This document shows, in pieces, positions 1-10,800 of a stretch of DNA of 64,000 nucleotides. The notes below the pieces were generated by a model. That model did no database searches. It worked only from the letters and a program-made list of their open reading frames with translations, and had not been told where the DNA came from. Position 1 is the first letter of the stretch. Each line of letters starts with the position of its first letter. A program made the translations under genes and the position numbers. Source of the DNA: Parnassius smintheus behrii (taxonomy: Eukaryota; Arthropoda; Insecta; Lepidoptera; Papilionidae); the NCBI GenBank assembly GCA_036936625.1, contig JAUPFT010000018.1, positions 21,620,261 through 21,684,260 of the forward strand, written 5' to 3'.

Positions 1-249
1 TTTTGTATAAATAATACATTTACTAATCAATTTATAAATTGATTTATATTTTTCTCAATATTAATTTGTACATCTGTTGTACCTGTTAATTGTGTATGGT
101 CAAGACTGACGATAACTCCAAAACAACTCATATTCACGACATGTTTAATATACACCCTATAATAAACTATACAACACTGTTATATTTAGTTTGGTACAAA
201 AAAAATCTGGATCAGATAGGTGGTGCTGCATATGGCTTATTAATAAATT

Positions 250-472
250 TTTTATTTAAGTCCAGAATGAATTAACAAATGAAAGTCACTGCACCACCTA
301 CCAGAAAAGAAAGAACAATGTTTACGGGTATGTCAATATTAAACAAGTATATTATAATGAATAGAAGTTCTTACCTTTTGGCAGTCCACCTCGTAGTTAC
401 CTGAAACATTAAACAAATTAAGTAAAGAAAAAACCACATTTACTTTAATATTTACCAGACTCACCTCATAAG
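250..472 (-). other. Splice-site cluster: possible small 3' exons
   Basis: On the minus strand a GAG/GTGAGT donor (junction near 471) is followed by a pyrimidine-rich acceptor ending TTTCAG, a 26-base putative exon (374-399), a GTAAGA donor, and a second strong acceptor ending TTTTCTGGTAG (near 294). An AATAAA signal follows near 255. In one frame the joined end would code a short tail and stop (TGA) shortly after the last acceptor. No start codon or protein family can be recognised. It could be the 3' end of an unknown gene, a non-coding transcript, or chance. Confidence 0.3.
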
Positions 473-539
473 AAATTTAAAGGGCTAGGTTTATTATTTG
501 AGGGTTTAACAAACACAGTTATTTAGCTAAAAGTAATTC

Positions 540-545
540 TTTATT
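540..545 (-). terminator. Poly(A) signal of RpL14
   Basis: AATAAA on the minus strand, 53 bases past the RpL14 stop codon. This is the expected place for a 3'-end processing signal of a compact ribosomal protein gene. Confidence 0.7.
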
Positions 546-598
546 TTGAAGAGTCCTTTCAAAGTCATACACTTATTCCTTGAGATACAAAACATGAA

Positions 599-1102
599 TT
601 ACTTTTTGGCTGGCTTCTTGGTAGAAGTTTCTTTTTTAGTACGGGGTTTCTTGACAGGTGTTTTGGGAATCTTCTTCTTGCCAAAGGTGCCATTACGTGC
701 TGCCTTTATTTTTAAGCTCTTGAAAACTGGAGTTCTAATACGGTTCCGTTTAACGCGGGCTGAGCTTAACTTAAACCTGTCATAATCGGTCATTTGGGCC
801 CGTTTTTCTTTGTTTTCTAGCTTCTTAGCCCACTGGCTTTCAGCCCACTTCTCATTCAGTTTTTCGTCCGTCCATGCTTTTCTTACAACACGTGTAGGTG
901 CTGTAAATGGAAACTTGAGACGGAACTTTGTCAAATGCAACTGGTTAAGGCGGATTTGTTGTCTGGGAACGCCGCTGCCGGGTCCGTCAACAAGGGCACG
1001 AGTTTGATCAATGACATCTACAACGCTGACCAATTTTCCCTTAAGTGGGCCCTCTGCTACCAGGGCTACTCGCCCTGGCTGGACGAATCTCGCGAATGGC
1101 AT
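599..1102 (-). CDS. RpL14: 60S ribosomal protein L14 (eL14)
   Basis: Component of the large cytosolic ribosomal subunit. The frame starts PFARFVQPGRVALV and continues with the family signatures VVDVIDQTRALVDGP and QLHLTKFRLKFP, then the MTDYDRFKL block and a lysine-rich tail ending KKPAKK; length is about 167 residues, normal for insects. I chose the ATG at 1102 because the family begins MPF; an in-frame ATG lies 18 bases upstream (1120), but a TTCCAG just before the MPF codon could be a splice acceptor of a 5'UTR intron. An AATAAA signal lies downstream on the minus strand (540-545 on plus as TTTATT). The coding part has no intron, no frameshift and no poly(A) tract or flanking duplication, so an intact gene is more likely than a retrocopy, although a retrocopy cannot be excluded. 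Confidence 0.93.
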   Translation of the reverse strand: MPFARFVQPGRVALVAEGPLKGKLVSVVDVIDQTRALVDGPGSGVPRQQIRLNQLHLTKFRLKFPFTAPTRVVRKAWTDEKLNEKWAESQWAKKLENKEKRAQMTDYDRFKLSSARVKRNRIRTPVFKSLKIKAARNGTFGKKKIPKTPVKKPRTKKETSTKKPAKK

Positions 1103-1144
1103 GACGTCCTGGAACATCATCCAATAGTTTTAATGCACTCTTAA

Positions 1145-1600
1145 CAAAACAAACGTTCCTAAGCATTTTAGTAAATAAACTAGTAAGTTATGCCGACAAA
1201 AACGGAAATTCACAAATAAATAAAAGGATATTTGTAAAAATAAAGCTTTTAAAAGTGAATATCATGGATTTCAAATTAAAAAGGAACAAAGACTAGCCAG
1301 ATATATGCTAAGATCACTTAGATTTACACGGATAAAAATATCCTAACCTTATCACGTCTTAGCTAACTAAAAGCACTCGTGTGAAAGACTCGTTTTTGTC
1401 AATTGACAATTGTAATTCCGTTCAGAGAAATGTCAATTTTATTTGTTAGCGTGGATACTTGTGATTTGAGTGGGTGTTTTGTATATTGTAGCAAAAGTAA
1501 AATAAAAAAGAGCTAAAACCATAGATATAGTATAATTACATTAGATTGGCGATGGAGTGAAATTGATTACGGTGAGACCACTGACCCCTATTAGACTGCC
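1145..1600. other. RpL14 upstream region, no gene seen
   Basis: AT-rich DNA upstream of RpL14 on its strand. It presumably holds the RpL14 promoter and any 5'UTR exon, but no TATA box or named site can be placed with confidence. Confidence 0.4.
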
Positions 1601-1604
1601 TATA

Positions 1605-1680
1605 CATCATCATCATTGCAGCCCTTCACAAGTCCACTGCTGAACATAGGCCTCCCCCAAGTAATGCCACAAAGTATACC
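1605..1680 (-). mobile_element. RTE LINE 3' tail fragment
   Basis: On the minus strand this reads as the last coding and 3' tail part of the RTE family seen at 46820-46898: the stretch coding LGEAYVQQWT, then a short (ATG)n tail. It is a strongly 5'-truncated LINE insertion, a type scattered through moth genomes. Confidence 0.75.
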
Positions 1681-2129
1681 CTGCCTATACACCGTGACAT
1701 AATGAGGCGATTTGATTTTCGCTATTTTTCGTCCTCGGAACTAATAATAGCGATAAGACAGTGTGAAAAACATTATATCGATAAAAATTCTATACCCAGG
1801 CCTACCTGCAAGGTGCATTTTATTCATGTATCATATTAATATAATGCCATACAATAAATAAATGTAAGTATATCCATTAATACGTAAGTCTTAGACGTAA
1901 GCTTTATACCCAATATATAAAACCAAGATTAACCCTGCTCTGGTCTATCTAGGTTTTTATTTGTAACTACAGAACGGATATTGTTCTGGGTTTTCACCAT
2001 TAGGTATGCTGGTTCATTCACCAAGCTTAAATATTCAATAATTAGTATTGGAAAATATTCAACTGGGGAAGATAACTATACAAAATAAAAATAAAATATA
2101 GAATAGACTGAGATATTCAACGTCCAAAT

Positions 2130-2819
2130 TATGGAGTATAGAGGTAAGGAGAACAATCTCCGATAGGAGAATAGTTGAAGATTTGTCCTTCTGTAAGCAG
2201 TAAATAACATTTCAAAAACTCTCCCCAGCAGCGCTCAAGTAGCTACAGGGTATGATAAATCGCCGTAAAATACGTTGAGACTTGAGAGTAATTTTAAAAA
2301 TAAAATTTTTGGAAACAATAAAATAATTATTTTAGAAAGAATTATGGTGAAAGTCTATTATGCAATAAAAAAATATAAAAAGTTCTTTAAAATTTTGACT
2401 GTAGCCACAGTGTTTTTCTCCTAAACTAAAAGTCCTAAACTAAAGTTTCTCACCTAAACACTATGGAGTGTAGAGGTAAGGAGTACAGTATAAAAAAGTG
2501 TTCGTAGGAAAGCGCTAAATAGGTGTCGTCACTGTGTAGCTACAGTCTAAATTTTAGAGAACTTTGTATAATTATTTTATTTCACAGACTTTTACCATAA
2601 TTCGTTTTACAATAATTATTTTACTGCTTTCAAAATTGTTATTTTCAAAATCACTCTCATTGTATTTTACGGTGATTTATCATACCTTATAGCTACTCGA
2701 GCGCTGTTGTGGAGAGTTTTTGAACTGTTATTTACTACTTACAGAAGGACACATCTTCAACTATTCTCCTATGGGAGATTGTCCTCCTTACATCTATACT
2801 CGATGCTCTACACTCCATA
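2130..2819. mobile_element. Foldback MITE with ~285-bp arms and 8-bp TSD
   Basis: Two long inverted arms (about 2130-2412 and 2535-2819) begin TATGGAGTrTAGAG and end CTCCATA. They are flanked by identical 8-base direct repeats GTCCAAAT (2122-2129 and 2820-2827). There is no coding capacity. An 8-bp target duplication suggests a hAT-, P- or Merlin-type transposase in trans; the family is not identified. The central loop holds an extra copy of the terminal motif (2461-2487). Confidence 0.85.
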
Positions 2820-2833
2820 GTCCAAATGTCGTA

Positions 2834-2960
2834 GTATGGAGTGTAGAGGTAAGGAGTACAACCCTTCACTTCGGGCCAGCCTTGTGGGTTTCCCTACGTC
2901 TACCATGGTTTACCAAGCCACGGCTACTAAGCGGCCTCCCACCACGACAAGGTTCATGAG
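2834..2960 (-). mobile_element. Composite fragment: foldback end plus retroposon 5' module
   Basis: Just outside the foldback element, 2834-2860 repeats its terminal motif (TATGGAGTGTAGAGGTAAGG). It abuts about 96 bases (2865-2960) which, read on the minus strand, match the 5' part of the 781-bp retroposon at 21796 (shared CCTTGTCGTGG and CTTAGTAGCCGTGGCTTGG). It is a truncated copy of that family. Confidence 0.6.
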
Positions 2961-3422
2961 GCAGCTATTTCTGACCTAAACTCACGCAAAATTATTGACA
3001 TAATAAATTGGTCATATTTAAACAGATTTAACAAATTTTCAACGTCTAGTAAACACAAAGTCAACATCAGGCCCTTGAGTTTGGAGGAAAATAAGGAGAA
3101 AAAAAATCGAAATAATAATCTAATAGCTTTATACTTACGGGTTTATTATATATATTTATTATATAATTTACAAGTTTAATGCTTTTTAGCATTTAGTTTC
3201 ACTTCAGTGGAAACCTGGTAATTATTGCATTTGATAATTATCTGTTATTTGCGAATTTGGTTGTTAACAGATGTTCCAGAAACAGTGTGTCCAGAAAAGA
3301 ACATCGGTAAGGATTGAATTACCGAAAATATTATAGACAAGGAACTCGTCAACCCTAATGAATTTTATTGTTTATCAAACTCAGTAATTTAAAGCCAAAT
3401 ATATTGGTAATTACGATATTAC
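2961..3422. other. Non-coding, no feature recognised
   Basis: AT-rich sequence without a credible reading frame or repeat structure that I can identify. Confidence 0.4.
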
Positions 3423-3722
3423 TGCCTCGTTGGTCTAGTGGTTGTAGTAGAGCGACTGCTGATCATGTGGTCCTGGGTTCGAATCCCGGGTCGGGCCAAA
3501 AAATTAATTATTGAGTTTTTCCGTCAAAAAATTCTCAGTAGTTGCTCGGAGTCAGGAAGTTGGCGGTGTCTTAAACCATGACTCGAAAAGCACGTAAAGC
3601 CGTTGGTCCTGCGCCTGATCTCTCTCCGGTCGTGTCGGTTTACCGTCCCATAGGATTATGAGAGTGAGGGAAGAAAGAGTGCACCTATGCTTGTGCATAT
3701 ACTGGCCTGGAAGACATTATTA
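3423..3722 (+). mobile_element. tRNA-derived SINE
   Basis: The first 75 bases look like a tRNA, with a pol III A box TGGTCTAGTGG (3431-3441) and a B box GGTTCGAATCC (3476-3486), but a tRNA-unrelated body of about 220 bases follows and ends in an ATTATTATT-rich tail. That layout is a SINE rather than a tRNA gene. The body contains the CCGTCCCATAGGATTATGAG stretch often seen in moth SINEs. No clear target duplication was found. Confidence 0.8.
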
Positions 3723-4230
3723 TTAAAGTTAGCATTTAGCATTATTTTTCTAAAATGAAAGTAGCCTAAAATACTCTTTATAATATTAGCTATCTGCCAG
3801 AGAAAATAGCTCCAGTCGTTTCGGAGATTAGCCTCAACAAACAGATAGACAGACAGAGTAAAAATTTTTAAATTATGTTTTTGTTGTAAGTACCGTATAT
3901 ACTTTCATATACGTTTAGTAAGAAACTATTATTTTGACATTAGAAACAGACGTTTCAATTTTATTTATTTGTACATAACCGAACTACACTAAATAATTTC
4001 ATTGTTTCGTTTTAAAAGTTTAAAATACAGAGAGACCATTTGAACAACACAACAGCCTTTGGCATATTATGTCAATTTTAGTTCCCGGTACGCCCAATGG
4101 CGGTACTTGAAATCGGCACAAAATTTTGTAGAGTATAGCTAGTCCAGCGTACTTTTGTAATAAGGGCAGTGGGCGAAACCAAAATCAAAACACACCAGTA
4201 TGCGTGAAATGCGCACGTGAGGAAGACAAA
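3723..4230. other. Non-coding with a short repeat tail
   Basis: No gene. Around 3805-3880 there is a CCAGTCGTTTCGGAGATTAG stretch followed by CAGATAGACAGACAGA, which resembles the tail of common lepidopteran interspersed repeats; it is too short to assign. Confidence 0.4.
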
Positions 4231-4440
4231 TAGATAGATAGATAGATAGAAAATTCTTTATTGCACTCAAACAAAACAATTTGGTACAAAGGCGAACTTA
4301 ATGCCGAAAAGGCATTCTCTGCCAGCTAACCTTTTGTAGTTTGGTGAGAGCTATGGGTAGAGCCGCGAGAGAAAGAAAAACAAATAATGCTGGTGCTGCA
4401 CCATGCAGTGCCTGCCTCAACTTAAATTATCTACACTGAT
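4231..4440 (-). repeat. Interspersed repeat with (TAGA)n tail
   Basis: A (TAGA)5 tract (4231-4250) sits beside AAATTCTTTATTGCAC and a body containing CTTAATGCCGAAAAGGCATT. Read on the minus strand this is a short retroposon-like unit ending in a TCTA-repeat tail. The family is recalled only as a common moth repeat, so the call is tentative. Confidence 0.45.
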
Positions 4441-5341
4441 TATAGTATATTCGTGTCTTCTGATTTGTCGCAGATGATGTAAGTTAATATTTTTACCCGA
4501 TCACAGCGAAGCTAAAAGGATGGTTAAGATTTTAGAACGTATGTATGCATAGACTTAGAATATATGGACAGCTTTAGTGTGCAAAATAGAAGAAAATTCC
4601 TTATAGTAGCAAAAATGCAAGTTAGAAAAGGATGGCAAATCTCATAACTATGTAACCGATTTTGAATGACAGGTCGGCACAATTCGTCATGCAAGGATGA
4701 CTGTCATTCAAAGTCTAAGCTTTTAGATATTTTGTTATTTTTAGAGCATAATATTGATTATTTTTGTAATTAATTGTTTTCAAAAATAGTTACATATTCT
4801 GTAAGTGACTGTGATGTCAATAATAAAAATAATTCTGATAGTTGCACAATTCACATTTAAATTCGCAAGACGTCATTATTTCTGGATAAAATTGATGTTA
4901 TATACTGTTTAAAGTATAGGATATAGTCAATTATTTTATTAATTTTGATATTTTGCAAAGAAAAAAAGTCACATTGTTGGCAATTTGCATGATATTAGTA
5001 AATTCATTCACACAAAAAATATTTTAGACGTACGGGATTGACTCAACTATAATATCAAAATTAATGTTGATATTTATTATCTTGAATGTTTATAAAGAAT
5101 CGATGGACTTGTCTACACAACAAAAAGAGGAATTAAATTAAATGCTCGATATGCGTTCTTAAAACGTAATTTTATTTTGCCGTTTATCCCTAGCAGCCCT
5201 CCGCATCCATCATCCCCTCCAGAAGGCTTGGTGTCGGCTGGGTCTTCTCGGACTCAAGCGGCACCCGCCGCTGGTGGAGCACGTCACATGCGTTGGTCAC
5301 AAACAATGGATTGATGATGTTCTTGATGGATTGATTGATGG
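4441..5341. other. Non-coding; possible 5' remains of the RLE LINE
   Basis: No open frame of note to about 5160. From about 5190 to 5341 the composition becomes GC-richer and leads into the RT frame, so it may be decayed upstream sequence of the same LINE. It ends in a GATTGATGG-type imperfect repeat (5300-5342). Confidence 0.35.
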
Positions 5342-6724
5342 ATGTTCTATATGGATGACCTCAAGTTATTCGCCTCCAGTCGCTCCCATCTTATGGAATT
5401 GCTAAACATCACTTGTGAATTTAGCAATTCTATTGGAATGGAACTGGGGACGGATAAGTGTGCGGTCCTTCATGTTGAAAGGGGAAGGGTTGCTAACTCT
5501 GAGGGCATAGATTTATCTATGCCCGTCAACTTAAAGACCCTTTCCGAGGCTGAAACATACCGATACCTGGGTATGTCACAGAACATCGGTATCGATGAGG
5601 CTGGTATGAAACAGTCAGTTTGCGACGTGTTTTATGCACGCTTGACCAAAGTGCTTAACAGTCTTTTGTCCGGTGTGAATAAGACACACGCATATAACGG
5701 TTGGGTCATGCCTGTCCTCATATATACCTTTGGCATACTCAGGTGGACTCAGACCGAACTTAACGCCCTGGATAGAAAAGTCCGCAGTACCATGACGTCC
5801 CATAGGATGCATCATCCGAGATCGTCGGTAATGAGGCTGTACTTGCCGCGAAAGCATGGTGGGCGTGGTTTTTTGAGCGCGCTCACCATGCATAATCGCG
5901 AAGTGTGCAGCCTCCATGATTACTTCCTGACGAGATCGGATGATCCATTCTATAATGACGTCATTTCTAGTGATAATGGGCTTACCCCTCTATCTTTAGC
6001 CCACGAGCAATGGCAGGACCCAGCAGTGCTTAGCATTTCCGATCGGGAGACCGTATGGAAGGAGAAGGAGCTCCACGGGAGGCACTACAGGGCTCTTCAT
6101 GAGCCCTTCGTAGATACAGTCGCCTCCCTCAACTGGCTACGTTTCGGTGACCTCTTCGGGGAAACCGAGGGTTTTGTCTGTGCAATACAGGATCAGGTTA
6201 TTAAGACCAACAACTATCGGAGATACATCCTAAGGGATGGCACCGTCGACGTCTGTCGAGCTTGTCGCCATCCCGGTGAGTCACTTAGGCATGTCATCTC
6301 CGGTTGTTCAGCGCTTTTTAACTCTGAGTACTTGCACAGGCACAACCTAGTAGCCAGAATTCTACACCAGGAGCTCGCTCTGAAATACGGTCTCGTGGAC
6401 CGGAAATTGCCGTATTACAAGTACTTGCCGGAAGCCGTGCTCGAAAATGACCGCTCCAGGCTCTACTGGGACCGGGCCATCATCACAGACAGGACTATTC
6501 TTGCGAATAAGCCTGATATTGTGCTGATGGACCGGGCACAGTCAAGGATATTTTTGGTCGATATTACCATCCCGTATGACGAGAACCTCGTGAAAGCCGA
6601 AACAGATAAGCAATCAAAATATCTGGACCTGGCTCACGAGGTGACCGACTTGTGGGGTGGTCTGCCGACCGAAATTATTCCTGTAGTCGTCTCATCTGTA
6701 GTCAAAGATATGGGATATCAATGA
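5342..6724 (+). CDS. RLE-type non-LTR retrotransposon, C-terminal RT and endonuclease (5'-truncated)
   Basis: 460 residues. It opens at the catalytic RT motif YMDDLKLFA, continues with the thumb region (YRYLGM, PRKHGGRG), then a CCHC knuckle CRACRHPGESLRHVISGC and a restriction-like endonuclease core with KPDIVL and FLVDITIP. This domain order is that of R2/R4/Dong-class LINEs, which cut a specific site and prime reverse transcription there; YMDDL rather than FADDL favours the R4/Dong side. The fingers and palm upstream of motif C are missing, so this copy is 5'-truncated and inactive despite the clean frame. Its stop codon is 2 bases from where a second LINE was inserted; its 3'UTR probably resumes at 16361. 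Confidence 0.8.
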   Translation: MFYMDDLKLFASSRSHLMELLNITCEFSNSIGMELGTDKCAVLHVERGRVANSEGIDLSMPVNLKTLSEAETYRYLGMSQNIGIDEAGMKQSVCDVFYARLTKVLNSLLSGVNKTHAYNGWVMPVLIYTFGILRWTQTELNALDRKVRSTMTSHRMHHPRSSVMRLYLPRKHGGRGFLSALTMHNREVCSLHDYFLTRSDDPFYNDVISSDNGLTPLSLAHEQWQDPAVLSISDRETVWKEKELHGRHYRALHEPFVDTVASLNWLRFGDLFGETEGFVCAIQDQVIKTNNYRRYILRDGTVDVCRACRHPGESLRHVISGCSALFNSEYLHRHNLVARILHQELALKYGLVDRKLPYYKYLPEAVLENDRSRLYWDRAIITDRTILANKPDIVLMDRAQSRIFLVDITIPYDENLVKAETDKQSKYLDLAHEVTDLWGGLPTEIIPVVVSSVVKDMGYQ

Positions 6725-6726
6725 TA

Positions 6727-6790
6727 GGTTCCTTAAGCCATCACCTGTTTCAAAGAAAAATCCTTGGATTACCGACTCAATCATTCAACT
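6727..6790 (+). mobile_element. RTE-like LINE, 5' piece cut off by the BEL insertion
   Basis: These 64 bases code KKNPWITDSIIQL in the same sense and frame as the sequence resuming at 14492 (ERRIYKSTDRQKYK). They are the upstream end of the LINE that was split by the BEL element; the last five bases are the CAACT target duplication. Confidence 0.8.
6786..6790 (+). repeat. Left target-site duplication of BEL element
   Basis: CAACT next to the TG of the left LTR, identical to 14489-14493. Confidence 0.9.
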
Positions 6791-7821
6791 TGTTAGCGAC
6801 GACAAAGTGAATTCGAACATTTAATATTAATTATTTATTATCAGTGAATTAAAAACTAAGTGTTAGCATTTAATCATAATTATTTCTTATCAGTGATTTA
6901 AAATTAGGTGATGGTATTAATCTTAACTGTTTCCTATTCATAAAATAAAGCTAAGTGTAAAGACTGATTAGTGCTGAAAAAACAGGAAAGTAAATTAAAC
7001 ACTTCTATTTTTATCTTAAAGTGACTTATATGAATCTATTTAATATTATTTAGGTCTGATTAGAACATTAGACGCAAGTATAAGCTTATTTTCTAGTAAG
7101 ATTTCTTTTATCATAACTTTAAGAGCTATTTAACATATAAGTGATTAATATAATTCTTTTTCCTTTAAAGTACTTCAAAAGAAACATTAATATGTCAATT
7201 AATCGCTGTATAATGTTATTTCATTATGAGAAAGATTTAAATTTCATGAAAAAATATTGTATAGATCCTTAAGCATAATTCCTGAAAAAGTGTTGTACAT
7301 TCCTACCTCTTGGCGGCGCCACTTGTATGTTCAGCAAAAAATATAGTCCTACTCCGGAGCTAAACCGTGAGGCGACCGCGAAACTATTTTTATTTTTTAT
7401 AAATGTAAAATAAAGGTTTATTGAATGATTTATGTTTAGAATAATAGAAATAAGTTGTATCTATCGTTAGGAATAAATATAAATATTGTAAGGAATGTTT
7501 TACCACGTTTATTAAGGAAATTGTGAATCTCTCTTAGAAAAGGTTACTCTGCGCTCTGATTGGTCAATAGATTCACTAATGCCGTATGCGATTTTTTCTT
7601 AAATATGATTGGTTACAGCCGCTTATAAAAAAGGGGCGTTTTTCGTGGTAAGTTATTCCAAATCCGGCAATGTAATAATAAGGAATCAAGAAATAAAACA
7701 AGAAGAAATTCTCAAGAAGTGTTATTTATTGCTCATCTAACTGCTACTGTATGCTCTCCAGTTTATATCCCGCCAGCAAACCCGCTCTATTTATCAACGC
7801 TCCCTTATACGAGCATTTACA
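6791..7821 (+). repeat. Left (5') LTR of BEL element
   Basis: Starts TGTTAGCGACGAC and ends GAGCATTTACA. It holds a TATA-like CTTATAAAAAAGG (7622-7634) and, nearer the end, GAAATAAAACAAG (about 7690), candidates for promoter and 3'-end signals. Identical to 13458-14488. Confidence 0.95.
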
Positions 7822-7845
7822 TTGGTCCTTCGAGAAGCCGGATCG
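7822..7845 (+). promoter_or_regulatory. Primer-binding site region of BEL element
   Basis: TTGGTCCTTCGAGAAGCC follows the left LTR directly, where a tRNA primer would anneal. I did not match it to a particular tRNA. Confidence 0.55.
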
Positions 7846-7866
7846 GGTTTAAGGAAAACTAGGAAG

Positions 7867-10800
7867 ATGCCTTCAAATACAAGATCAAAATCAGTGCAGT
7901 CGAAGACTACGAGTGAAAGCAACGCCACTACGGGTACCAGTACGACGGATTGGAGCATGAATACGCCGAGTGATTCTACAAACACGACGGCTACCAACAC
8001 GTCAACTTCAGATCGATCGACGCTTACAAGAGCATCGCCCAGCAGCGTACACAGACAACCCGTACTTCTTAACAAAAACATTGCCGGAAAAGAATCAACA
8101 CCAGGGGACGTAACCCATACCACCCCCCCGACACGCACCATCGAAGCGTCAGTTCCTCACCAAGAAGGAAGTCATCCAACGCCGCAGATTCAAGAAAGAA
8201 GTGTCGCAATGAAGACTCTGCAACAGCCTCACCCTAAGAAGACGACCCGCGATCCAGACACGCTTTCTGTTCGCTCGTCGCATAGGAAGAGAGCAGAAGC
8301 GCAAGCAAAGATGACAATGGCATTAAGGGAACTAGAATTGGCAGAAGCGCGGTCAAAAGTTGCTCAAGCGGAATTAGAACTTCTCACCGCGGAATCAGAA
8401 GATGAAGATGGTGCCGGAGAAGAGCTGTTCGAGCGAACTCGAGAAGTCGAACGCTGGTTCATCCAGACCGGAGACATGCCTAATAAGAACCACAAACCAA
8501 TAGAGGCAGAAGAAAAGAAAAGTGACATCCAGGAACTAGCTTCAGTCATACTAAAGCTATCAGAAAAATCACGTGACACCGTTTCACCGAAGCACCTAGA
8601 ACTACCTCACTTCAACGGGGCCTGCGAAGAATGGTTAGCCTTCAAAAGATCATACGAGGATACGGCTGCTTCTTTCAGTAGCAATCAAAACCTAGCACGC
8701 CTTAGAATAGCGATCCAAGGAAAAGCTAGAGAAGCCGTCCAAGGCCTGCTATTCACCGCCGAAGACCCACGCGAAGTGATCAAGGGACTAGAAGCAAGAT
8801 TCGGAAGACCTGGAGCACTAGCATTAGCAGAACTAGAAAAAATGAAGAACCTCCCAAGAGTCGGCGAAAACCCGAGCGACATATGCATATTTGCAAGCAA
8901 AGTAAAGAACGCAGTCGAAACAATCAAAGCCCTGAAGAAACCACAGTATCTCAGTTCACCTGAAACGCTGAGAGTTATAGTAGACAAGATGCCGACGTCA
9001 ATGAAGTTCCGTTGGTTCGCCTACCACAGAAGCAGAAGAGATGAGGAAATTCAGGAGCTATTACTTATCGAAGCGTTCCTAGAAACAGAAGCCGACATGT
9101 GCGGAGACTTCGCCCCGCCCGAAGCGCCCTCAGAACAAAGAAGAGGAATAAGAAAACCCGTTCATTTGGTCCAAGAAGCGTCAAAAGAGAAATATAAGAA
9201 GTCGTGTCCGTTCTGTGGGGAAGAACACTTCGCATTAGAATGTAAAAGGTTCAAAGAAGCCAACCTGAATGGAAAATGGGATATGACCAAGAAGGCAAAG
9301 ATATGCTTCAAGTGCCTTCGATTCAGACACTCAAGAATCAACTGTAAAGCACCAGTCTGCAAGCTGTGTAAAAGATGGCATCATACCATCTTACATTCTG
9401 ACAAACCACCGGCGTCGATAGAAAAAGAAGCAAAAGACACCAATAGCATCTCAGAAGAAAAGGTCGCTTCAATCCATAACGCCAAAGGAGAAGAAAAGGC
9501 CTACCTAAAGATGATCCCCGTGAACCTCTATGGCCCAAAAGGACAAGTTCGCGTATTAGCACTACTAGACGAAGGGTCAACGGTCACACTCTTAGATGCA
9601 TCAATTGCTGAAAAAATCGGAGTCGAAGGAAAGAAAGAAAAACTCACGATCGAAACCGTTGGCGGAAAGGTGTTAAGAAAAGATAGTTCACAGAAGATCG
9701 AGTTCAAAATAAAAGGGGCTCATAGAAAAGAAAAGAGAACTATCGTAGCAAGAACCATCGACGACCTGAAGCTGTCTGAACAATGCATAAACAAGGACAC
9801 CGTGAGAAACTGTGAGCACCTGAAGGCAATTGAAAATCAACTCCTCTACGTCTCCGAGAGGCCCAAGCTACTGATAGGCCAAGACAATTGGGGACTGATA
9901 GTGACAAGAAAGCTGAAAAAGGGCAAACCATCAGATCCTGTGGCTTCCCTCACGAACTTAGGGTGGGTGTTACACGGATGTGAAACAGGAACAACTGCCA
10001 CAGTACACTTCACTCATTATGGCAGAGCGACCACTGGCAAGGAAGACATAGAAGACCTCGTCCGAGAACACTTCCAATTAGAGTCTCTAGGGATCCAAAA
10101 TCGTTCACCATCTAACGACAGCGACAGAAGAGCATTAGAAACCCTCGAGAAAACTACCAAGAAACTGCCAAGCGGTCAATATGAAACGGGACTCCTGTGG
10201 AAAAAAGAAGATGAACACCTGCCCAATAACTACAATCAAGCTGTTCGACGCCTGGTTAGCATCGAGAAAAAATTGGATCGTGATCAAGAAGCAAGAAAGC
10301 ACTACGGGGAGCAGATTCTGAGTCTAATCGAAAAAGGATACGCAGAGAAGGCTCCAGAAAACTCTAACGAAGGAAGGACATTCTACCTACCCCACTTCGC
10401 TGTTGTACACCCAGTCAAGAAGAAGCTAAGAATAGTGTTCGACGCAGCTGCCAAATATGAAGGAAAGAGCCTCAACGACGCCTTGCTCTCGGGCCCGGAC
10501 TTGCTACAATCATTATTCGGAGTACTGCTGCGTTTCAGAGAGGGACCAGTAGCCGTCATGGCAGACATACAAGACATGTTTCTTCGAGTAAAAGTCAGAG
10601 AAGACGACCGAGACAGTCTCAGGTTCCTGTCGCGCGGAAACCGAAGAACCGGCTAGCCTGAAGAGTATAGAATGTCTTCAATCATCTTCGGGGCAGCGTC
10701 ATCACCTGCAACAGCCATATACGTAATGAACAAGAATGCAGAGGAATTTAAGAACACTCATCCTGAAGCAGTGAAAGCAATTAAGAGAAACCACTACATG

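Noticed and set aside
3423..3500. tRNA gene
   Set aside because: A and B boxes are present, but the sequence runs on into a SINE body and tail, and a proper cloverleaf end is missing.
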